This document shows positions 51,390 through 61,774 of a stretch of 64,000 nucleotides of DNA, piece by piece. Below the pieces are notes generated by a model. The model saw only the letters and a program-made list of their open reading frames with translations, was not told where the DNA came from and searched no databases. Position 1 is the stretch's first letter; each line of letters opens with the position of its first letter. Both the position numbers and the translations under genes were made by a program. Source of the stretch: Piscinibacter gummiphilus. Lineage in GTDB: Bacteria > Pseudomonadota > Gammaproteobacteria > Burkholderiales > Burkholderiaceae_C. The stretch spans positions 5,381,001 through 5,445,000 of the forward strand of contig NZ_CP136336.1 of the NCBI RefSeq assembly GCF_032681285.1. Direction: 5' to 3'.

Positions 51390-53754
51390 GTTCGCTCAGC
51401 TCGAACACGCCGAGCCCGGCGATGCGCCCGATCGCGGCGAGCAGCTGTTCGGCCGGGAAGGGCTTGTGCAGCACCGGGATGCCGCTCGCGCTGAAGGTGG
51501 CGATGTCTTCGGGCGCGGTGTTGCCGGTGACCATCAGCACCGGGATCGGCCCGCAGGCCGCCCGCACTGCGTCGATGACCTGAAGGCCGTTGCCCACCGG
51601 CAGGCGGTGGTCGGTGAGCAGCAGATCGGGCAGGAAAGGCCGGTCGGCCAGCCACTGCTGCACGGCGGGCAGGCCGTCGAGCGCGGTGACCTCGGCGCCC
51701 CATGCCTCCAGACGCGAGCTGAGCGCGACCCGCACGGTCTCGTCGTCGTCGACCAGCAACACCCGCTGGCGGACGAGCGGGCGCACCGCGCCCGGCCTCA
51801 CCGCTGCCGCCGGCAGCGCGGGCGCGGCGGGCAGGAGCAGGCCGAAGCACGAGCCGCGGCCCGGCTCGGAGCGCAGCTCGATGCGGCTGCCGAGCAGGTG
51901 CGCGCAGCGGGCCACGATGGCCAGGCCCAGGCCGAGGCCGAGCGAGCGGTCGCGGCCGGGGTTGTCGAGCTGCACGAATTCCTCGAACACCTCGGCCTGG
52001 CGCTCGCGTGCGATGCCGCGGCCGGTGTCCCACACCTGCACGCAGACCTGGCCGGCCTGTCGGCGCGCGGCGATCAGCACACCGCCGCGGTCGGTGTAGC
52101 GCAGCGCGTTGGCCACCAGGTTGCGCAGCAGCTGGTCGAGCAGCAGCGGGTCGGCGCGCACGCTGAGAGTCGTGGGGTGCACCCGCAAGCGCAGCCCCTT
52201 GGCCTGCGCGGTGGCGGCCTCGGTGGCGGCGATGGCGTCGAACACGCCCTGCAGGCCCACGCCTTCGAAGCGCGGCTTCACCACGCCGGAGTCGAGGCGC
52301 GAGAGATCGAGCAGGCCTTGCAGCAGCTTTTCCATCGCCATCACGGCGTCGTGTGCGCGGTCGATCAGGCGCCGCACGTCGAGGGCCTGCACCTGCTCGC
52401 GCACGAGGCCGATCAAAAGGCCGATGGCCACCACCGGCTGGCGCAGGTCGTGGCTGGCGGCCGCGAGGAAACGGGTCTTGGCCGCGTTGGCCGCCTGCAG
52501 CGCGGCGGTGCGGTCGGCCACCCGCTGCTCCAGCTCGGCGTTGAGGCGCGACAGGCCCTGCTGCGCATTCACCAGCCGCGCCACCAGCCCCCATGCGGCC
52601 GACACCAGCAGCAGCACGCCGCTGTAGTGCGACAGGTAGTAGGCCTCGTAGGGCAGGCGGCTGCCGAGCAGCAGCCCGTCGCGCGCCGACAAGGCGAGGA
52701 AGGTGAGCGCGGTGGCCGCCATCAACGCCGACTCGGTGCTGCCATCGCGCCAGCCCTTGCGCAGCAAGAGCCACAGCAGCGGGAAGTAGAGCGCGAAGCC
52801 GGGCAGCGCGAGCCAGCGCAGCATGGGTTCCACGAAGCCGGCCGAGGGCAGGCTGTTGGCCAGCGCATAGACAACCAGCGCCACCTTGAAGCCGCGCCAC
52901 GAGGTGCCGGTGAAGCGCAGCACGAAGAGCCCGAAGAAGGCCGCGAACCACGCATGGCCGCCGCGCACGAGCGTGGCCCAGGCGTCGATCGGCACCGGCA
53001 GCTCGTTGAGGTAGAGATTGCTGTTGCGCGCCGCCCAGGCGAGGGTCGCGAGTGCGAACCAGAGGTACATCGGGTCGCGCCGTGTGCGCACCCACAGCAG
53101 CAGCATCAGCAGGCCGCCCACCAGTGAGACCACGCTGGAGATCAGCGCCCCATCCTTCTGCCACAGGTTGCGCCAGGTGTAGATGGGCACCAGCGCGTGC
53201 TGCGGCGCGAGCTGAACATGCGACAGGCCGGCGCGGTAGCGCGGCAGGCCCTGCACCTGGATCTCGAGCAGGTTGCCCTCGGCGCGGAGCAGGCCGCTCG
53301 GCAGCACGAGCAGCAGCGGCGCGTTCCAGCTGAAGGTGTCCTGCGGGCGGGTGCTGCGCCCGTCCCACAGGCGCGAGCCGTTGAGCCACACCTGCCCGCT
53401 CGTCGCGAGACGCGGGATGAGCACCGCCGGGTCGTCCACCGCCGCCGCGCTGAAGGGCACGCGGTACCAGACGGCGGGCGGGCCGTCGGGTCGCGTCTCT
53501 TTCCAGTTGTCGGGCAGGCGGGTGGGCTGCCACCCGCTCGCCTGGGCCGGCGGGCGCTCGCTCGTCGACACGAGCGACTCGGCCACGTCGAGCCGCTGGC
53601 CGGGCCAGCGCTTCACGTCATGCGTCAACGCATCGGCCCACCAGAGCGAGAGCAGCAGCAGCCCGAGGCAGGTGAGAGGCAGCAGCGCGCGGCGCCACGC
53701 GTGGCGCAGGGGAGAGATCGGTGCGGTGTCGGCAGGCAAGGGCGAAAGGCTCAT
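51382..53754 (-). CDS. Hybrid sensor histidine kinase with 7TM sensor and receiver domain
   Basis: A 790-residue kinase. After a first membrane helix (about 22-41) comes a periplasmic jelly-roll of the 7TMR-DISM extracellular type (about 60-200; WYRVPFSAAAVDDPAVLIP). A block of seven membrane helices (about 205-400) and a coiled coil (NAELEQRVADRTAALQAAN) follow. Then come HisKA with AASHDLRQPVVAIG, an HATPase with VANALRYTD and VWDTGRGI, and a receiver with LLVDDDETVR and LLTDHRLPVGNG. The DISM sensors bind carbohydrates or similar ligands in some relatives. It lies directly downstream of the RCC1 lipoprotein on the same strand (45-base gap). Confidence 0.93.
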   Translation of the reverse strand: MSLSPLPADTAPISPLRHAWRRALLPLTCLGLLLLSLWWADALTHDVKRWPGQRLDVAESLVSTSERPPAQASGWQPTRLPDNWKETRPDGPPAVWYRVPFSAAAVDDPAVLIPRLATSGQVWLNGSRLWDGRSTRPQDTFSWNAPLLLVLPSGLLRAEGNLLEIQVQGLPRYRAGLSHVQLAPQHALVPIYTWRNLWQKDGALISSVVSLVGGLLMLLLWVRTRRDPMYLWFALATLAWAARNSNLYLNELPVPIDAWATLVRGGHAWFAAFFGLFVLRFTGTSWRGFKVALVVYALANSLPSAGFVEPMLRWLALPGFALYFPLLWLLLRKGWRDGSTESALMAATALTFLALSARDGLLLGSRLPYEAYYLSHYSGVLLLVSAAWGLVARLVNAQQGLSRLNAELEQRVADRTAALQAANAAKTRFLAAASHDLRQPVVAIGLLIGLVREQVQALDVRRLIDRAHDAVMAMEKLLQGLLDLSRLDSGVVKPRFEGVGLQGVFDAIAATEAATAQAKGLRLRVHPTTLSVRADPLLLDQLLRNLVANALRYTDRGGVLIAARRQAGQVCVQVWDTGRGIARERQAEVFEEFVQLDNPGRDRSLGLGLGLAIVARCAHLLGSRIELRSEPGRGSCFGLLLPAAPALPAAAVRPGAVRPLVRQRVLLVDDDETVRVALSSRLEAWGAEVTALDGLPAVQQWLADRPFLPDLLLTDHRLPVGNGLQVIDAVRAACGPIPVLMVTGNTAPEDIATFSASGIPVLHKPFPAEQLLAAIGRIAGLGVFELSELS

Positions 53755-53799
53755 GGCGGCACGCAGTATCCGGCGCGTGCCGCGAGGCTGATCGATGGA

Positions 53800-54993
53800 T
53801 CAGAACACCGATTTGGTGAAGGTCGTGGTGGGCGCGTACTGCTGGTAGCCCGTGCCGAGGCTGCCCCAGTAGTTGTAGCCCACGCCGTAGATCTCGCCGG
53901 CTGCGTTGGCGACGAGCGTGATGCCCGCGCCCGCAGCCACCATCGTCCAGGCGGCGCTGCTCACCTGATGGGGCGACCAGGCATCGACGGTCGTGCCGTC
54001 GGCCAGCTGGCCGAAGTTGTTGTGCCCCCAGGTCCACAGCGTGCCGTTGGCCTTGGTCGCGGCCACGTGGTTGTCGCCGGCCGAGATGTGGGTGTAGAGC
54101 CCGGGGATCTGCACCGGCGCCGGGCGCGAGGTGGTGGTGCCATCGCCGAGCTGGCCCTTGTCGTTGCTGCCCCAGGCCCACAGCGTGCCGTCGGTCTTGA
54201 GGGCGTAGCTGGACTGGAAGCCGGTCGCGATCTGCGCCACGCCGGTCATCACCTGCACCGGCGTCTGCGCGTCGCTGCCGGAGGGTGTGGACTGCACCGT
54301 GCGGCCGAGCTGGCCGGCCGTGTTCTGCCAGCCCCAGGTCCACACGCTGCCGTCCTGACCGAGCGCCAGCGCATGGGCGTAGCCCATTGCGACCTTGCTG
54401 AAGCCGCTGCCGACGTTCTGCGGCCGGTAGTACGGCGCGGCGGCGTTGATGCGCGAGCCCCAGTGCCACAGCGTGCCATCGGAGCGCACCGCGGTCGTGA
54501 AGCTGCCCGACGCGAGCGAGGTGAAGCCGCCCACCACCGCCACCTGCGTGGGTGTGGTGCGAGCGGTGGTGGAGTTGTCGCCGAGCACGCCGGAGGTGTT
54601 GTCGCCCCAGCCGTAGGCGTACACACCCGGGCCGTAGGCGAAGCTCGTCTTGTAGCCCACGGCGACGCGGTCGAAGTCGGTGCCGAGCGCGCTCACCTCC
54701 ATCGGCGTGAAGACGATGCTGTAGCCCGTGGCCTGCGGGCCGAGCTGGCCGATGTCGTTCAGGCCCCAGCTCCACACGGTGTTGTCGGTCTTCACCACGA
54801 CCACGTGGGCCGCGTTGGGGCTGGTGTGGATGGCCTTGATCTGCGAGACGGGCGGTGGGGGTGGCGGGGGCGGTGTGCCAGCGCCACCCGAGCCACCACC
54901 GCCGCCCGATGACCCCCCGCAACCGGCCAGCACCAGGGGCACCAGCGCCATCAGCGCCACGACGCGGCGGCGCACCGCAGGGGTTGTGTTCAT
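53800..54993 (-). CDS. RCC1-repeat lipoprotein (seven-bladed propeller)
   Basis: A 397-residue lipoprotein: signal peptide with lipobox LAGC near residue 24, a Gly/Ser run, a run of eight prolines, then RCC1-type repeats. Seven W/Y-x-W-G-type blades can be counted (WSWGLNDIGQLG, YGWGDNTSGVLG, WHWGSRIN, WTWGWQNTAGQLG, WAWGSNDKGQLG, WTWGHNNFGQLA, YGVGYNYWGSLG), enough for a closed propeller. It is probably displayed on the outer membrane as a binding platform. The start at 54993 gives the signal peptide. It is followed 45 bases later by the hybrid kinase. Confidence 0.9.
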   Translation of the reverse strand: MNTTPAVRRRVVALMALVPLVLAGCGGSSGGGGGSGGAGTPPPPPPPPVSQIKAIHTSPNAAHVVVVKTDNTVWSWGLNDIGQLGPQATGYSIVFTPMEVSALGTDFDRVAVGYKTSFAYGPGVYAYGWGDNTSGVLGDNSTTARTTPTQVAVVGGFTSLASGSFTTAVRSDGTLWHWGSRINAAAPYYRPQNVGSGFSKVAMGYAHALALGQDGSVWTWGWQNTAGQLGRTVQSTPSGSDAQTPVQVMTGVAQIATGFQSSYALKTDGTLWAWGSNDKGQLGDGTTTSRPAPVQIPGLYTHISAGDNHVAATKANGTLWTWGHNNFGQLADGTTVDAWSPHQVSSAAWTMVAAGAGITLVANAAGEIYGVGYNYWGSLGTGYQQYAPTTTFTKSVF

Positions 54994-55077
54994 CTCAGCT
55001 TCATCCTCAGCGTGAATGCGGGCGGCACCTGCGCGCCTGCTGCAATTCATTCTGGAGAGAGCCGCTTGCCGCACCCA

Positions 55078-55093
55078 TCGACCAAACGGCCGA
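55078..55093. promoter_or_regulatory. 16-bp motif shared with the other lipoprotein promoter
   Basis: TCGACCAAACGGCCGA matches the sequence at 50649-50664 in 15 of 16 positions. It lies about 85 bases before the RCC1 lipoprotein start, close to the 74-base distance at the other site, and in the same orientation relative to the gene. Confidence 0.5.
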
Positions 55094-55131
55094 AGCGGCG
55101 CCATGCCGCACGCGCAAGCGTGACGCAGTGC

Positions 55132-56187
55132 TCAGCGTGCGAGCAGCATCGCGTCGCCGTAGCTGAAGAAGCGGTAGCGCTCGGCGACTGCATGGCGGTA
55201 GAGCGCCATCACCCGCTCGTGGCCGGCGAAGGCACTGACCAGCATCAAGAGCGTGCTCTTGGGCAGGTGAAAGTTGGTGACGAGCACGTCGACCACGCGG
55301 AACGTGAAGCCCGGGGTGATGAAGATGTCGGTGTCGCGGCTGCCGGCTTGCAGCGTGCCGCCGCGCGCGGCCGATTCGAGCGCACGCAAGGTGGTGGTGC
55401 CGACCGAGACGACACGGCCGCCGGCAGCGTGCGTCGCGTGGATCGCATCCACCGTCGCCTGCGGCACCTCGAACCACTCGCTGTGCATCTTGTGCTCGGC
55501 GATGTTGTCGACGCGCACCGGCTGGAAGGTGCCGGCGCCCACGTGCAGCGTGACACTCGCGCTGCCCACACCACGCTCGCGCAACGCGGCCAACACACCC
55601 TCGTCGAAGTGCAGCGCTGCGGTCGGTGCGGCGGCGGCGCCGGGCTTGGCGGCAAACACCGTCTGATAGCGGCGCTCGTCTTCCGCATCGTCGGCATGCG
55701 TGATGTAGGGCGGCAGCGGCACGTGGCCGTGGCGCTCGATCAGCGCGAAGGGCTCGGACGGAAAGCGCAGGTGGAAGAGCGAATCCTCCGGCCCGCCGCG
55801 GCCCAGCATCTCGGCCTCGAAGTGGCTGGCGCCATCGCCGCTGGTGAATCGCACGACCGCGCCGGCCTTCGGCGACTTGCTCGCGCGCAGGTGCACGAGC
55901 ACCTCATGGTTCGGCAGCACGCGCTCGACCAAGGCCTCGACCGCCCCGCCGGTGGCCTTGGCGCCGAGCAGGCGTGCCTTGATGACGCGGGTGTCGTTGA
56001 ACACCAGCAGGTCGCCTGCCTTCAGCAGCGAGGGCAGCTCGCGAAAGATGCGGTCGACGGGCGGCGTGTGCGTGCCATCGAGCAGGCGCGAAGCGCTGCG
56101 TTCGGGCGCGGGGTGTTGCGCGATCAGCTCGGGCGGCAGCTCGAAGTCGAAATCGGCGAGTCGCAGGGAAGATGAGGCGGAAGACAT
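55132..56187 (-). CDS. queA: tRNA preQ1(34) S-adenosylmethionine ribosyltransferase-isomerase
   Basis: Transfers and rearranges the ribosyl part of S-adenosylmethionine onto preQ1-tRNA to give epoxyqueuosine. The 351-residue product shows [55 protein letters not shown]-type core ([20 protein letters not shown]), [11 protein letters not shown] and [20 protein letters not shown]. Its ATG is almost back to back with recG. Together with tgt it completes the last shared steps of queuosine formation in this window. Confidence 0.96.
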   Translation of the reverse strand: MSSASSSLRLADFDFELPPELIAQHPAPERSASRLLDGTHTPPVDRIFRELPSLLKAGDLLVFNDTRVIKARLLGAKATGGAVEALVERVLPNHEVLVHLRASKSPKAGAVVRFTSGDGASHFEAEMLGRGGPEDSLFHLRFPSEPFALIERHGHVPLPPYITHADDAEDERRYQTVFAAKPGAAAAPTAALHFDEGVLAALRERGVGSASVTLHVGAGTFQPVRVDNIAEHKMHSEWFEVPQATVDAIHATHAAGGRVVSVGTTTLRALESAARGGTLQAGSRDTDIFITPGFTFRVVDVLVTNFHLPKSTLLMLVSAFAGHERVMALYRHAVAERYRFFSYGDAMLLAR

Positions 56188-56205
56188 ATGCCGCAAAATT
56201 GTCCC

Positions 56206-58260
56206 ATGCCCCCCGCCACCACCACGCCCGCACGCCAGGAGAAATCGGCTCCGCAGCGGGCGATGGAAAAGCTGGGCCTGGTGCGCGACATCGACCTCGC
56301 GCTGCACCTGCCGCTGCGCTACGAAGACGAGACCAAGCTCACCGCCATCGCCGACCTGCGCGACGGCATGACGGCGCAGGTGGAAGGCATCATCACCGAA
56401 TGCCAGGTGCAGTTCCGCCCGCGGCGGCAGCTGGTGGTCAAGCTGAACGATGGCGGCGACGAACTCTTCCTGCGCTTCCTGCACTTCTATCCCAACCACC
56501 AGAAGACCCTCGCCGCCGGCAACCGGGTGCGCGTGCGCGGCGAGGCGCGAGGCGGCTTCTTCGGGCTGGAGATGGTGCACCCGGGCTTCAAAGGCGTGGA
56601 CGAAGAAACGCCTCTCGCCACCGCGCTGACGCCGGTCTACCCGACCAGCGCCTCGCTGCCACAGGCCTACCTGCGCAAGGCGGTGGCCTCGGGCCTGAAA
56701 CGCGCCGACCTCTCGGAGCTGGTGCCGCCGGCGCTGCTGCCGCGCGGCAGCTGGGCGCTGAAGGAGGCGCTGAACTTCCTGCACCACCCGGCACCCGACG
56801 TGAGCCTCGCCACGCTCGAAGACAAGACCCACCCCGCGTGGCAGCGGCTCAAGTTCGAGGAGCTGCTGGCGCAGCAGATCTCGCAGCTGGAAGCGAAGAA
56901 CGAGCGGGCGCTGCAACGCGCGCCGCGTTTTGCGGTGCAGCGCGGTGGGCTGCAGGAGCGGCTGCTGGCCGCCCTGCCCTTCGCGCTGACGAGCGCGCAG
57001 CACCGCGTGGTCGAAGAGATTGCGCAGGACCTGCAGCGCGAGATCCCCATGCACCGGCTGCTGCAAGGCGATGTGGGTTCGGGCAAGACGGTGGTGGCCG
57101 CGCTCGCCGCCGCCATCGCCATGCACAACGGCTGGCAGTGCGCGCTGATGGCGCCCACCGAGATCCTCGCCGAGCAGCACTTCCGCAAGCTGGTGCAGTG
57201 GCTGGAGCCGCTGGGCATCCAGACCGCGTGGCTGACCGGCAGCCGCAAGGGCAAGGGCCGCCGCGAGATGCTGGCGCGCGTGGCGTCGGGCGAGGCGCAG
57301 CTCGTGGTGGGCACGCACGCCGTCATCCAGGACGAGGTGCAGTTCGCCAAGCTCGGCCTCGCGATCATCGACGAGCAGCACCGCTTCGGCGTCGCGCAGC
57401 GGCTCGCCCTGCGCGAGAAGCTGCAGGCGCAGTCGCTCGAGCCACACCTCCTGATGATGAGCGCCACGCCCATTCCGCGCACGCTCGCGATGACGCTCTT
57501 CGCCGACCTCGACATCAGCACCATCGACGAGCTGCCGCCCGGCCGCACGCCCATCGTCACCAAGGTGTTCAGCGATGCCAAGCGCGACAACGTCATCGCC
57601 ACCATCGCCGATGAAGCCGCGCGCGGCCGGCAGGTCTACTGGGTCTGCCCCTTGATCGAAGAGAGCGAGAAGCTCGACCTGCAGAACGCGACGGCCACGC
57701 ACGAGCAGCTGAGCGCGGCGCTCGCCGGCCACCACGTCGGCCTGCTGCACGGCCGCATGCCGGCCGCCGACAAGACGGCGGTGATGGATCAGTTCAAGGC
57801 AGGGGCGATGCAGGTGCTGGTGAGCACGACGGTGATCGAAGTCGGTGTCGACGTGCCCAACGCCAGCCTGATGGTGATCGAGCATGCCGAGCGCTTCGGC
57901 CTCTCGCAGCTGCACCAGTTGCGCGGGCGCGTGGGGCGCGGCTCGGTGGCGAGCGTGTGCGTGCTGCTCTACACCTCGCCGCTGTCGGACACCGGCAAGT
58001 CGCGCCTGAAGGCGATGGCCGAGACGCAGGACGGCTTCGAGATCGCGCGGCGCGACCTCGAGATCCGCGGGCCGGGCGAATTCCTCGGCGCACGCCAGTC
58101 GGGCGCCCCGCTGCTGCGTTTTGCCGACCTCAACGAAGACGCGCACCTCGTGCCACCCGCCCGTGCCGCCGCCGAGCGCTGGCTCGCGAGCGAGCCACAG
58201 CGCGCCCGCCAGCACGTGGCGCGCTGGCTGGGCAGCAAGGCCGAATACCTGAAGGCCTAG
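56206..58260 (+). CDS. recG: ATP-dependent DNA helicase RecG
   Basis: Branch-migrating helicase that reverses stalled replication forks. The 684-residue product has the N-terminal wedge domain ([16 protein letters not shown], then an OB fold around [13 protein letters not shown]). Motor motifs are [12 protein letters not shown], the DEQH box ([13 protein letters not shown]), [13 protein letters not shown], and the C-terminal [11 protein letters not shown]. Starts at 56188, 56206 and 56263 are in frame; 56206 is preferred because 56188 would abut the queA start codon. All leave almost no space for a separate promoter. Confidence 0.96.
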   Translation: MPPATTTPARQEKSAPQRAMEKLGLVRDIDLALHLPLRYEDETKLTAIADLRDGMTAQVEGIITECQVQFRPRRQLVVKLNDGGDELFLRFLHFYPNHQKTLAAGNRVRVRGEARGGFFGLEMVHPGFKGVDEETPLATALTPVYPTSASLPQAYLRKAVASGLKRADLSELVPPALLPRGSWALKEALNFLHHPAPDVSLATLEDKTHPAWQRLKFEELLAQQISQLEAKNERALQRAPRFAVQRGGLQERLLAALPFALTSAQHRVVEEIAQDLQREIPMHRLLQGDVGSGKTVVAALAAAIAMHNGWQCALMAPTEILAEQHFRKLVQWLEPLGIQTAWLTGSRKGKGRREMLARVASGEAQLVVGTHAVIQDEVQFAKLGLAIIDEQHRFGVAQRLALREKLQAQSLEPHLLMMSATPIPRTLAMTLFADLDISTIDELPPGRTPIVTKVFSDAKRDNVIATIADEAARGRQVYWVCPLIEESEKLDLQNATATHEQLSAALAGHHVGLLHGRMPAADKTAVMDQFKAGAMQVLVSTTVIEVGVDVPNASLMVIEHAERFGLSQLHQLRGRVGRGSVASVCVLLYTSPLSDTGKSRLKAMAETQDGFEIARRDLEIRGPGEFLGARQSGAPLLRFADLNEDAHLVPPARAAAERWLASEPQRARQHVARWLGSKAEYLKA

Positions 58261-58360
58261 AGAGCCGCCTCGGCGTCGATGTGACGTTGGTCCTTAGGCA
58301 AAGCCGCGCACGGGGACTAGATTTCCGCTCGCGCCGTCGTGTGGCGCTTTGGAGTCACGC

Positions 58361-59596
58361 ATGAACCTCGTCCAACGTGTGCAGGACATCCTGCTGCGCC
58401 CCACCACCACCTGGCCGGCCATCGAGCAGGAGCCGGCCGACGTGGCCTCGCTCTACACCCGCTACGTGCTGATCCTCGCCGCCATCCCCGCGGTGGCCGG
58501 TTTCATCGGCATGACGCTCATCGGCGTGGGCGGCTTCGGCATGCACATCCGCGTGCCCTTCATGTGGGGCCTCACGAACATGGTGGTGAGCTACGTGCTC
58601 TCGCTGGTGATGGTGTTCGTGATCGCGCTGATCGTCGACGCGCTCGCCCCCAACTTCGGCGGCACCAAGAGCCAGATCAACGCGCTCAAGCTCGTGGCCT
58701 ATGGCGCGACCGCCGGCTTCGTGGGCGGCATCTTCGGGCTGATCCCGTCGCTCTCGGTGCTGGGGCTGCTGGCGGCGCTCTATTCGATCTACCTCGTCTA
58801 CACCGGCTTGCCGGTGCTGATGAAGTGCCCGCCCGGGAAGGCGGCGGGCTACACCGCGGTGGTGGTGGTGTGCGGCATCGTCGCAGGCATCGTGATCGGT
58901 GCGATCTCGGCGGCCGTCACGCCCTCGCGCGGCCTCGGCCGCATGGGTGGCATGCACGGCGAGCGCGACGTGACCATCACCACGCCCAAGGGCGAGGTGA
59001 CGCTCGACACGAGCAAGCTCGACGAGATGGCCAAACGCATGGAAGAGGCCGGCAAGCGCATGGAAGCGGCGCAGAAATCAGGTGACAGCGCCGCGGCCGG
59101 CAAGGCGATGTCGGAGATGGTGGGGGCGATGGCTGGCGCCACCGGCGAAGCACTACCGCCGCAAGAGCTGAAGGCCTTGCTGCCGGAAAGCCTGGGCTCC
59201 CTGCGACGTGATTCGATCGAGGCGCAAAGCAACCAGGCGATGGGCGTGGCCGGCTCGTCCGCCAAGGCGCGCTACACGGATGGCTCGCAGCGGGTGGACC
59301 TCAGCATCACCGACCTCGGTGGCATGGCCGGGATCGCGGCGCTGGCCGGCTGGGCCGGCACCACGCTCGACAAGGAAACCGACACCGCCATCGAGCGTGT
59401 CTACAAGCAAGGCAACCGCACCGTGCGCGAGAAGCACCGCAAGGACGGCAGCCACGGCGAAGTGACGGTGCTGCTGGCCAATGGCGTGGTGGTCGAGGCC
59501 GATGGCCGCAAGGTGGAGCCCGCCGCGCTCAAGGCCATCGTCGAAGGGCTGGACCTGGCGCGGCTCGAATCCATGAAGCGCCCCGCCAAGTCCTGA
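58361..59596 (+). CDS. Yip1-domain membrane protein with soluble C-terminal domain
   Basis: A 411-residue protein. Residues about 1-190 match the Yip1/DUF1282 type: VQDILLRPTTTWPAIEQEPA, then five or so hydrophobic helices (YVLILAAIPAVAGFIGMTLI, WGLTNMVVSYVLSLVMVFVI). Residues about 205-411 form a soluble part with a Lys/Glu/Met-rich helix (LDEMAKRMEEAGKRMEAAQ), then a beta-rich stretch (SAKARYTDGSQRVDLSITDL) and a terminal GEVTVLLANGVVVEADGRK. GGAG lies six bases before the ATG. No partner gene is evident and the function is unknown. Confidence 0.82.
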   Translation: MNLVQRVQDILLRPTTTWPAIEQEPADVASLYTRYVLILAAIPAVAGFIGMTLIGVGGFGMHIRVPFMWGLTNMVVSYVLSLVMVFVIALIVDALAPNFGGTKSQINALKLVAYGATAGFVGGIFGLIPSLSVLGLLAALYSIYLVYTGLPVLMKCPPGKAAGYTAVVVVCGIVAGIVIGAISAAVTPSRGLGRMGGMHGERDVTITTPKGEVTLDTSKLDEMAKRMEEAGKRMEAAQKSGDSAAAGKAMSEMVGAMAGATGEALPPQELKALLPESLGSLRRDSIEAQSNQAMGVAGSSAKARYTDGSQRVDLSITDLGGMAGIAALAGWAGTTLDKETDTAIERVYKQGNRTVREKHRKDGSHGEVTVLLANGVVVEADGRKVEPAALKAIVEGLDLARLESMKRPAKS

Positions 59597-59602
59597 AGCG
59601 GC

Positions 59603-60151
59603 TCAGCCGCCGAAGTGCATCTGGTACTTCGCGCCGTCGGAGAAGAGGCACGCGCCGGTGCCCATCATCGGGCCGGTGATCAGGTATTCGCACTGCACGT
59701 TGACGCCCTTGGCGCCGTAGGCATTCGCGATGCCGCGCCGGCCGCTGAAGCTGCGCTGCGGGTTGGCACCCAGCACCTCGGTGTGCACACGGCCGAAGGC
59801 GGCGTAGCCGGCATCCACGCGCGAAGCTTCGCCCTGCAGCGCGTCGCCCAGGTAGCTCAGGGTGAAGGTGCCGCGGCCGGTGTTGTTGTCCATCACCACG
59901 GCGGTCAGCATGCCGCCCTTGTTGGCTTGAGGGTTGAGGGGGTAGAGCCGGGCGCTCAGGACCGTGGGCTGGGGTGGTGCCGGTGACGCGGGTGGGGTGA
60001 TGATGGCCACGCTGGCCGGCTGCGAAGCGTCGCGCGGCACCGGGTAGGGCTGGCCGGTGCGCGGGTCGATCGGCACCACGTAGCAGGCCGACAGGGTGGC
60101 GGCCGCCAGGGCGGCCACGGTGGCAGAGACGAGAAAGCGCGCTTGACTCAT
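59603..60151 (-). CDS. Lipoprotein of unknown function (182 aa)
   Basis: A lipoprotein signal peptide (ARFLVSATVAALAAATLSAC) puts the lipidated Cys at about residue 22. A proline-rich linker leads to a domain with VLSARLYPLNPQANKGGMLT, VVMDNNTGRGTFTLSYLGDA and ANAYGAKGVNVQCEYLITGP. Two or three further cysteines (VQCEYL, GACLFSD) could form a disulfide. Similar small lipoproteins with this C-terminal block occur in Burkholderiales, but no function is known to me. It converges with the Yip1-like gene (six-base gap). Confidence 0.8.
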   Translation of the reverse strand: MSQARFLVSATVAALAAATLSACYVVPIDPRTGQPYPVPRDASQPASVAIITPPASPAPPQPTVLSARLYPLNPQANKGGMLTAVVMDNNTGRGTFTLSYLGDALQGEASRVDAGYAAFGRVHTEVLGANPQRSFSGRRGIANAYGAKGVNVQCEYLITGPMMGTGACLFSDGAKYQMHFGG

Positions 60152-60295
60152 ACGGTTTTTCCAGGCGCGGCACATGCCGCGGCGGGAGAATCCGCGAAGC
60201 GCCCTCGCCCCTCAAGCGGGAAGTGATGCGGTATCGCAAGGCGATCCCAAGGGGCGCATGACGCGGCACATCGGCTCCGCTATCCTGCGCACCAT

Positions 60296-61216
60296 ATGAC
60301 CCTCACCGAGCTTCGCTACATCGTGGCCGTCGCCAGAGAGAAGCACTTCGGCCGTGCCGCCGAAGCCTGCTTTGTGTCGCAGCCCACGCTGAGCGTGGCC
60401 ATCAAGAAGCTGGAAGAAGAGCTCGACGTGAAGCTCTTCGAGCGCGGCGCCAACGAGGTCAGCGTGACGCCGCTTGGCGAAGAGATCGTGCGCCAGGCGC
60501 AGTCGGTGATCGAGCAGGCGGCCAGCATCAAGGAGATCGCCAAGCGCGGCAAGGATCCGGTCTCGGGGCCACTGCGGCTGGGCGTGATCTACACCATCGG
60601 CCCCTATCTCCTGCCCGACCTGGTGAAGGCCGCCATCGAGCGGGTGCCGCAGATGCCGCTCATGCTGCAGGAGAACTTCACCGTCAAGCTGCTCGACATG
60701 CTGCGCACCGGCGAACTCGACTGCGCGATCATCGCCGAGCCCTTCCCCGACACCGGCCTCGCGGTCGCCCCGCTCTACGACGAGCCGTTCATGGTGGCGG
60801 TGCCCGTTTCGCACCCGCTCGCCAAGCGCCAGCAGATCGCCGCCGAAGAGCTGAAGAAGGAGACCATGCTGCTGCTCGGCACCGGGCACTGCTTCCGCGA
60901 CCACGTGCTCGAGGTCTGCCCCGAATACGCGCGCTTCTCGAGCAACGCCGAAGGCATCCGCAAGAGCTTCGAAGGCTCGTCGCTCGAGACCATCAAGTAC
61001 ATGGTGGCCTCGGGCATGGGGGTCACGGTGGTGCCGCAGCTGAGCGTGCCGAAAGACCCGCAGCCGCATGTGCACTACGTGCCCTTCAGCGAGCCGGTGC
61101 CCACACGCCGCGTGGTGCTCGCGTGGCGGCGCACCTTCACCCGCTACGAGGCCATTGCCGCGCTGCGCAACGCCATCTATGCCTGCCCGCTCGAAGGCGT
61201 GCAGCGCGTGTCCTGA
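60296..61216 (+). CDS. oxyR: Peroxide-sensing LysR regulator OxyR
   Basis: Thiol-switch activator of peroxide defence genes. The 306-residue protein has a LysR HTH ([20 protein letters not shown]) and the OxyR redox motif [14 protein letters not shown], with cysteines at 199 and 208, the same numbers as in E. coli OxyR. A GTATCG-like imperfect inverted repeat at about 60230-60248 lies in the upstream gap and could serve autoregulation. The peroxide-protective dps follows 25 bases downstream, supporting the assignment. Confidence 0.95.
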   Translation: MTLTELRYIVAVAREKHFGRAAEACFVSQPTLSVAIKKLEEELDVKLFERGANEVSVTPLGEEIVRQAQSVIEQAASIKEIAKRGKDPVSGPLRLGVIYTIGPYLLPDLVKAAIERVPQMPLMLQENFTVKLLDMLRTGELDCAIIAEPFPDTGLAVAPLYDEPFMVAVPVSHPLAKRQQIAAEELKKETMLLLGTGHCFRDHVLEVCPEYARFSSNAEGIRKSFEGSSLETIKYMVASGMGVTVVPQLSVPKDPQPHVHYVPFSEPVPTRRVVLAWRRTFTRYEAIAALRNAIYACPLEGVQRVS

Positions 61217-61241
61217 CCCCTCCCGTCCACCCACCACGACC

Positions 61242-61769
61242 ATGGCCAAGAAGACCAAGACCCCCACCCCTCCTTCGGCAAAGAGCGCGAGCGCGCCGCA
61301 GATCAACATCGGCATCGGCGAGAAGGACCGCAAGGCCATCGCCGACGGCCTGTCGAAGCTGCTGGCCGACACCTACACGCTCTACCTCACCACGCACAAC
61401 TTCCACTGGAACGTGACGGGGCCGATGTTCAACACGCTGCACCAGATGTTCATGCTGCAGTACACCGAGCTGTGGAATGCGGTCGACCCGGTCGCCGAGC
61501 GCATCCGCTCGCTGGGCTTCGCCGCGCCGGGCTCGTATGCCCAGTTCGGCGCGCTCGCCTCGATCAAGGATGCGCCGGCCACGCCACCCAAGGCGATGGA
61601 CATGGTGCGCATCCTCGTCACCGGCCACGAGGCCGTGGCGCGCACCGCGCGCAGCATCTTCCCGCTCGCCGACAAGGCCGGCGACGAGCCCACCGCCGAC
61701 CTGCTCACCCAGCGCCTCACGGTGCACGAGCAGACGGCGTGGATGCTGCGCAGCCTGCTGGAAGAGTGA
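61242..61769 (+). CDS. dps: Dps-family DNA-binding ferritin
   Basis: A mini-ferritin that oxidises Fe(II) with peroxide and coats DNA. The 175-residue protein carries a Lys-rich N-terminal tail ([18 protein letters not shown]), as in DNA-binding members. Ferroxidase ligands are His55, His67, Asp82 and Glu86, with the spacing 12-15-4 found in E. coli Dps. Being directly after oxyR, it is likely in the same transcript and under OxyR control. Confidence 0.94.
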   Translation: MAKKTKTPTPPSAKSASAPQINIGIGEKDRKAIADGLSKLLADTYTLYLTTHNFHWNVTGPMFNTLHQMFMLQYTELWNAVDPVAERIRSLGFAAPGSYAQFGALASIKDAPATPPKAMDMVRILVTGHEAVARTARSIFPLADKAGDEPTADLLTQRLTVHEQTAWMLRSLLEE

Positions 61770-61774
61770 CCCGC

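Noticed and set aside
54840..54910. Poly-Pro and Gly/Ser runs in the RCC1 lipoprotein as an assembly artefact
   Set aside because: They lie right after the lipidated Cys, where flexible linkers are normal, and the frame continues cleanly into the propeller repeats.
56172..57614. 480-codon frame overlapping recG in another phase
   Set aside because: No motif; composition is Arg/Ala/Gly-rich as expected for a shifted frame over GC-rich coding DNA.
55132..58215. queA as a 1,027-residue fusion
   Set aside because: The extra upstream residues are antisense to recG. QueA family length and the ATG at 56187 fit a normal 351-residue protein.
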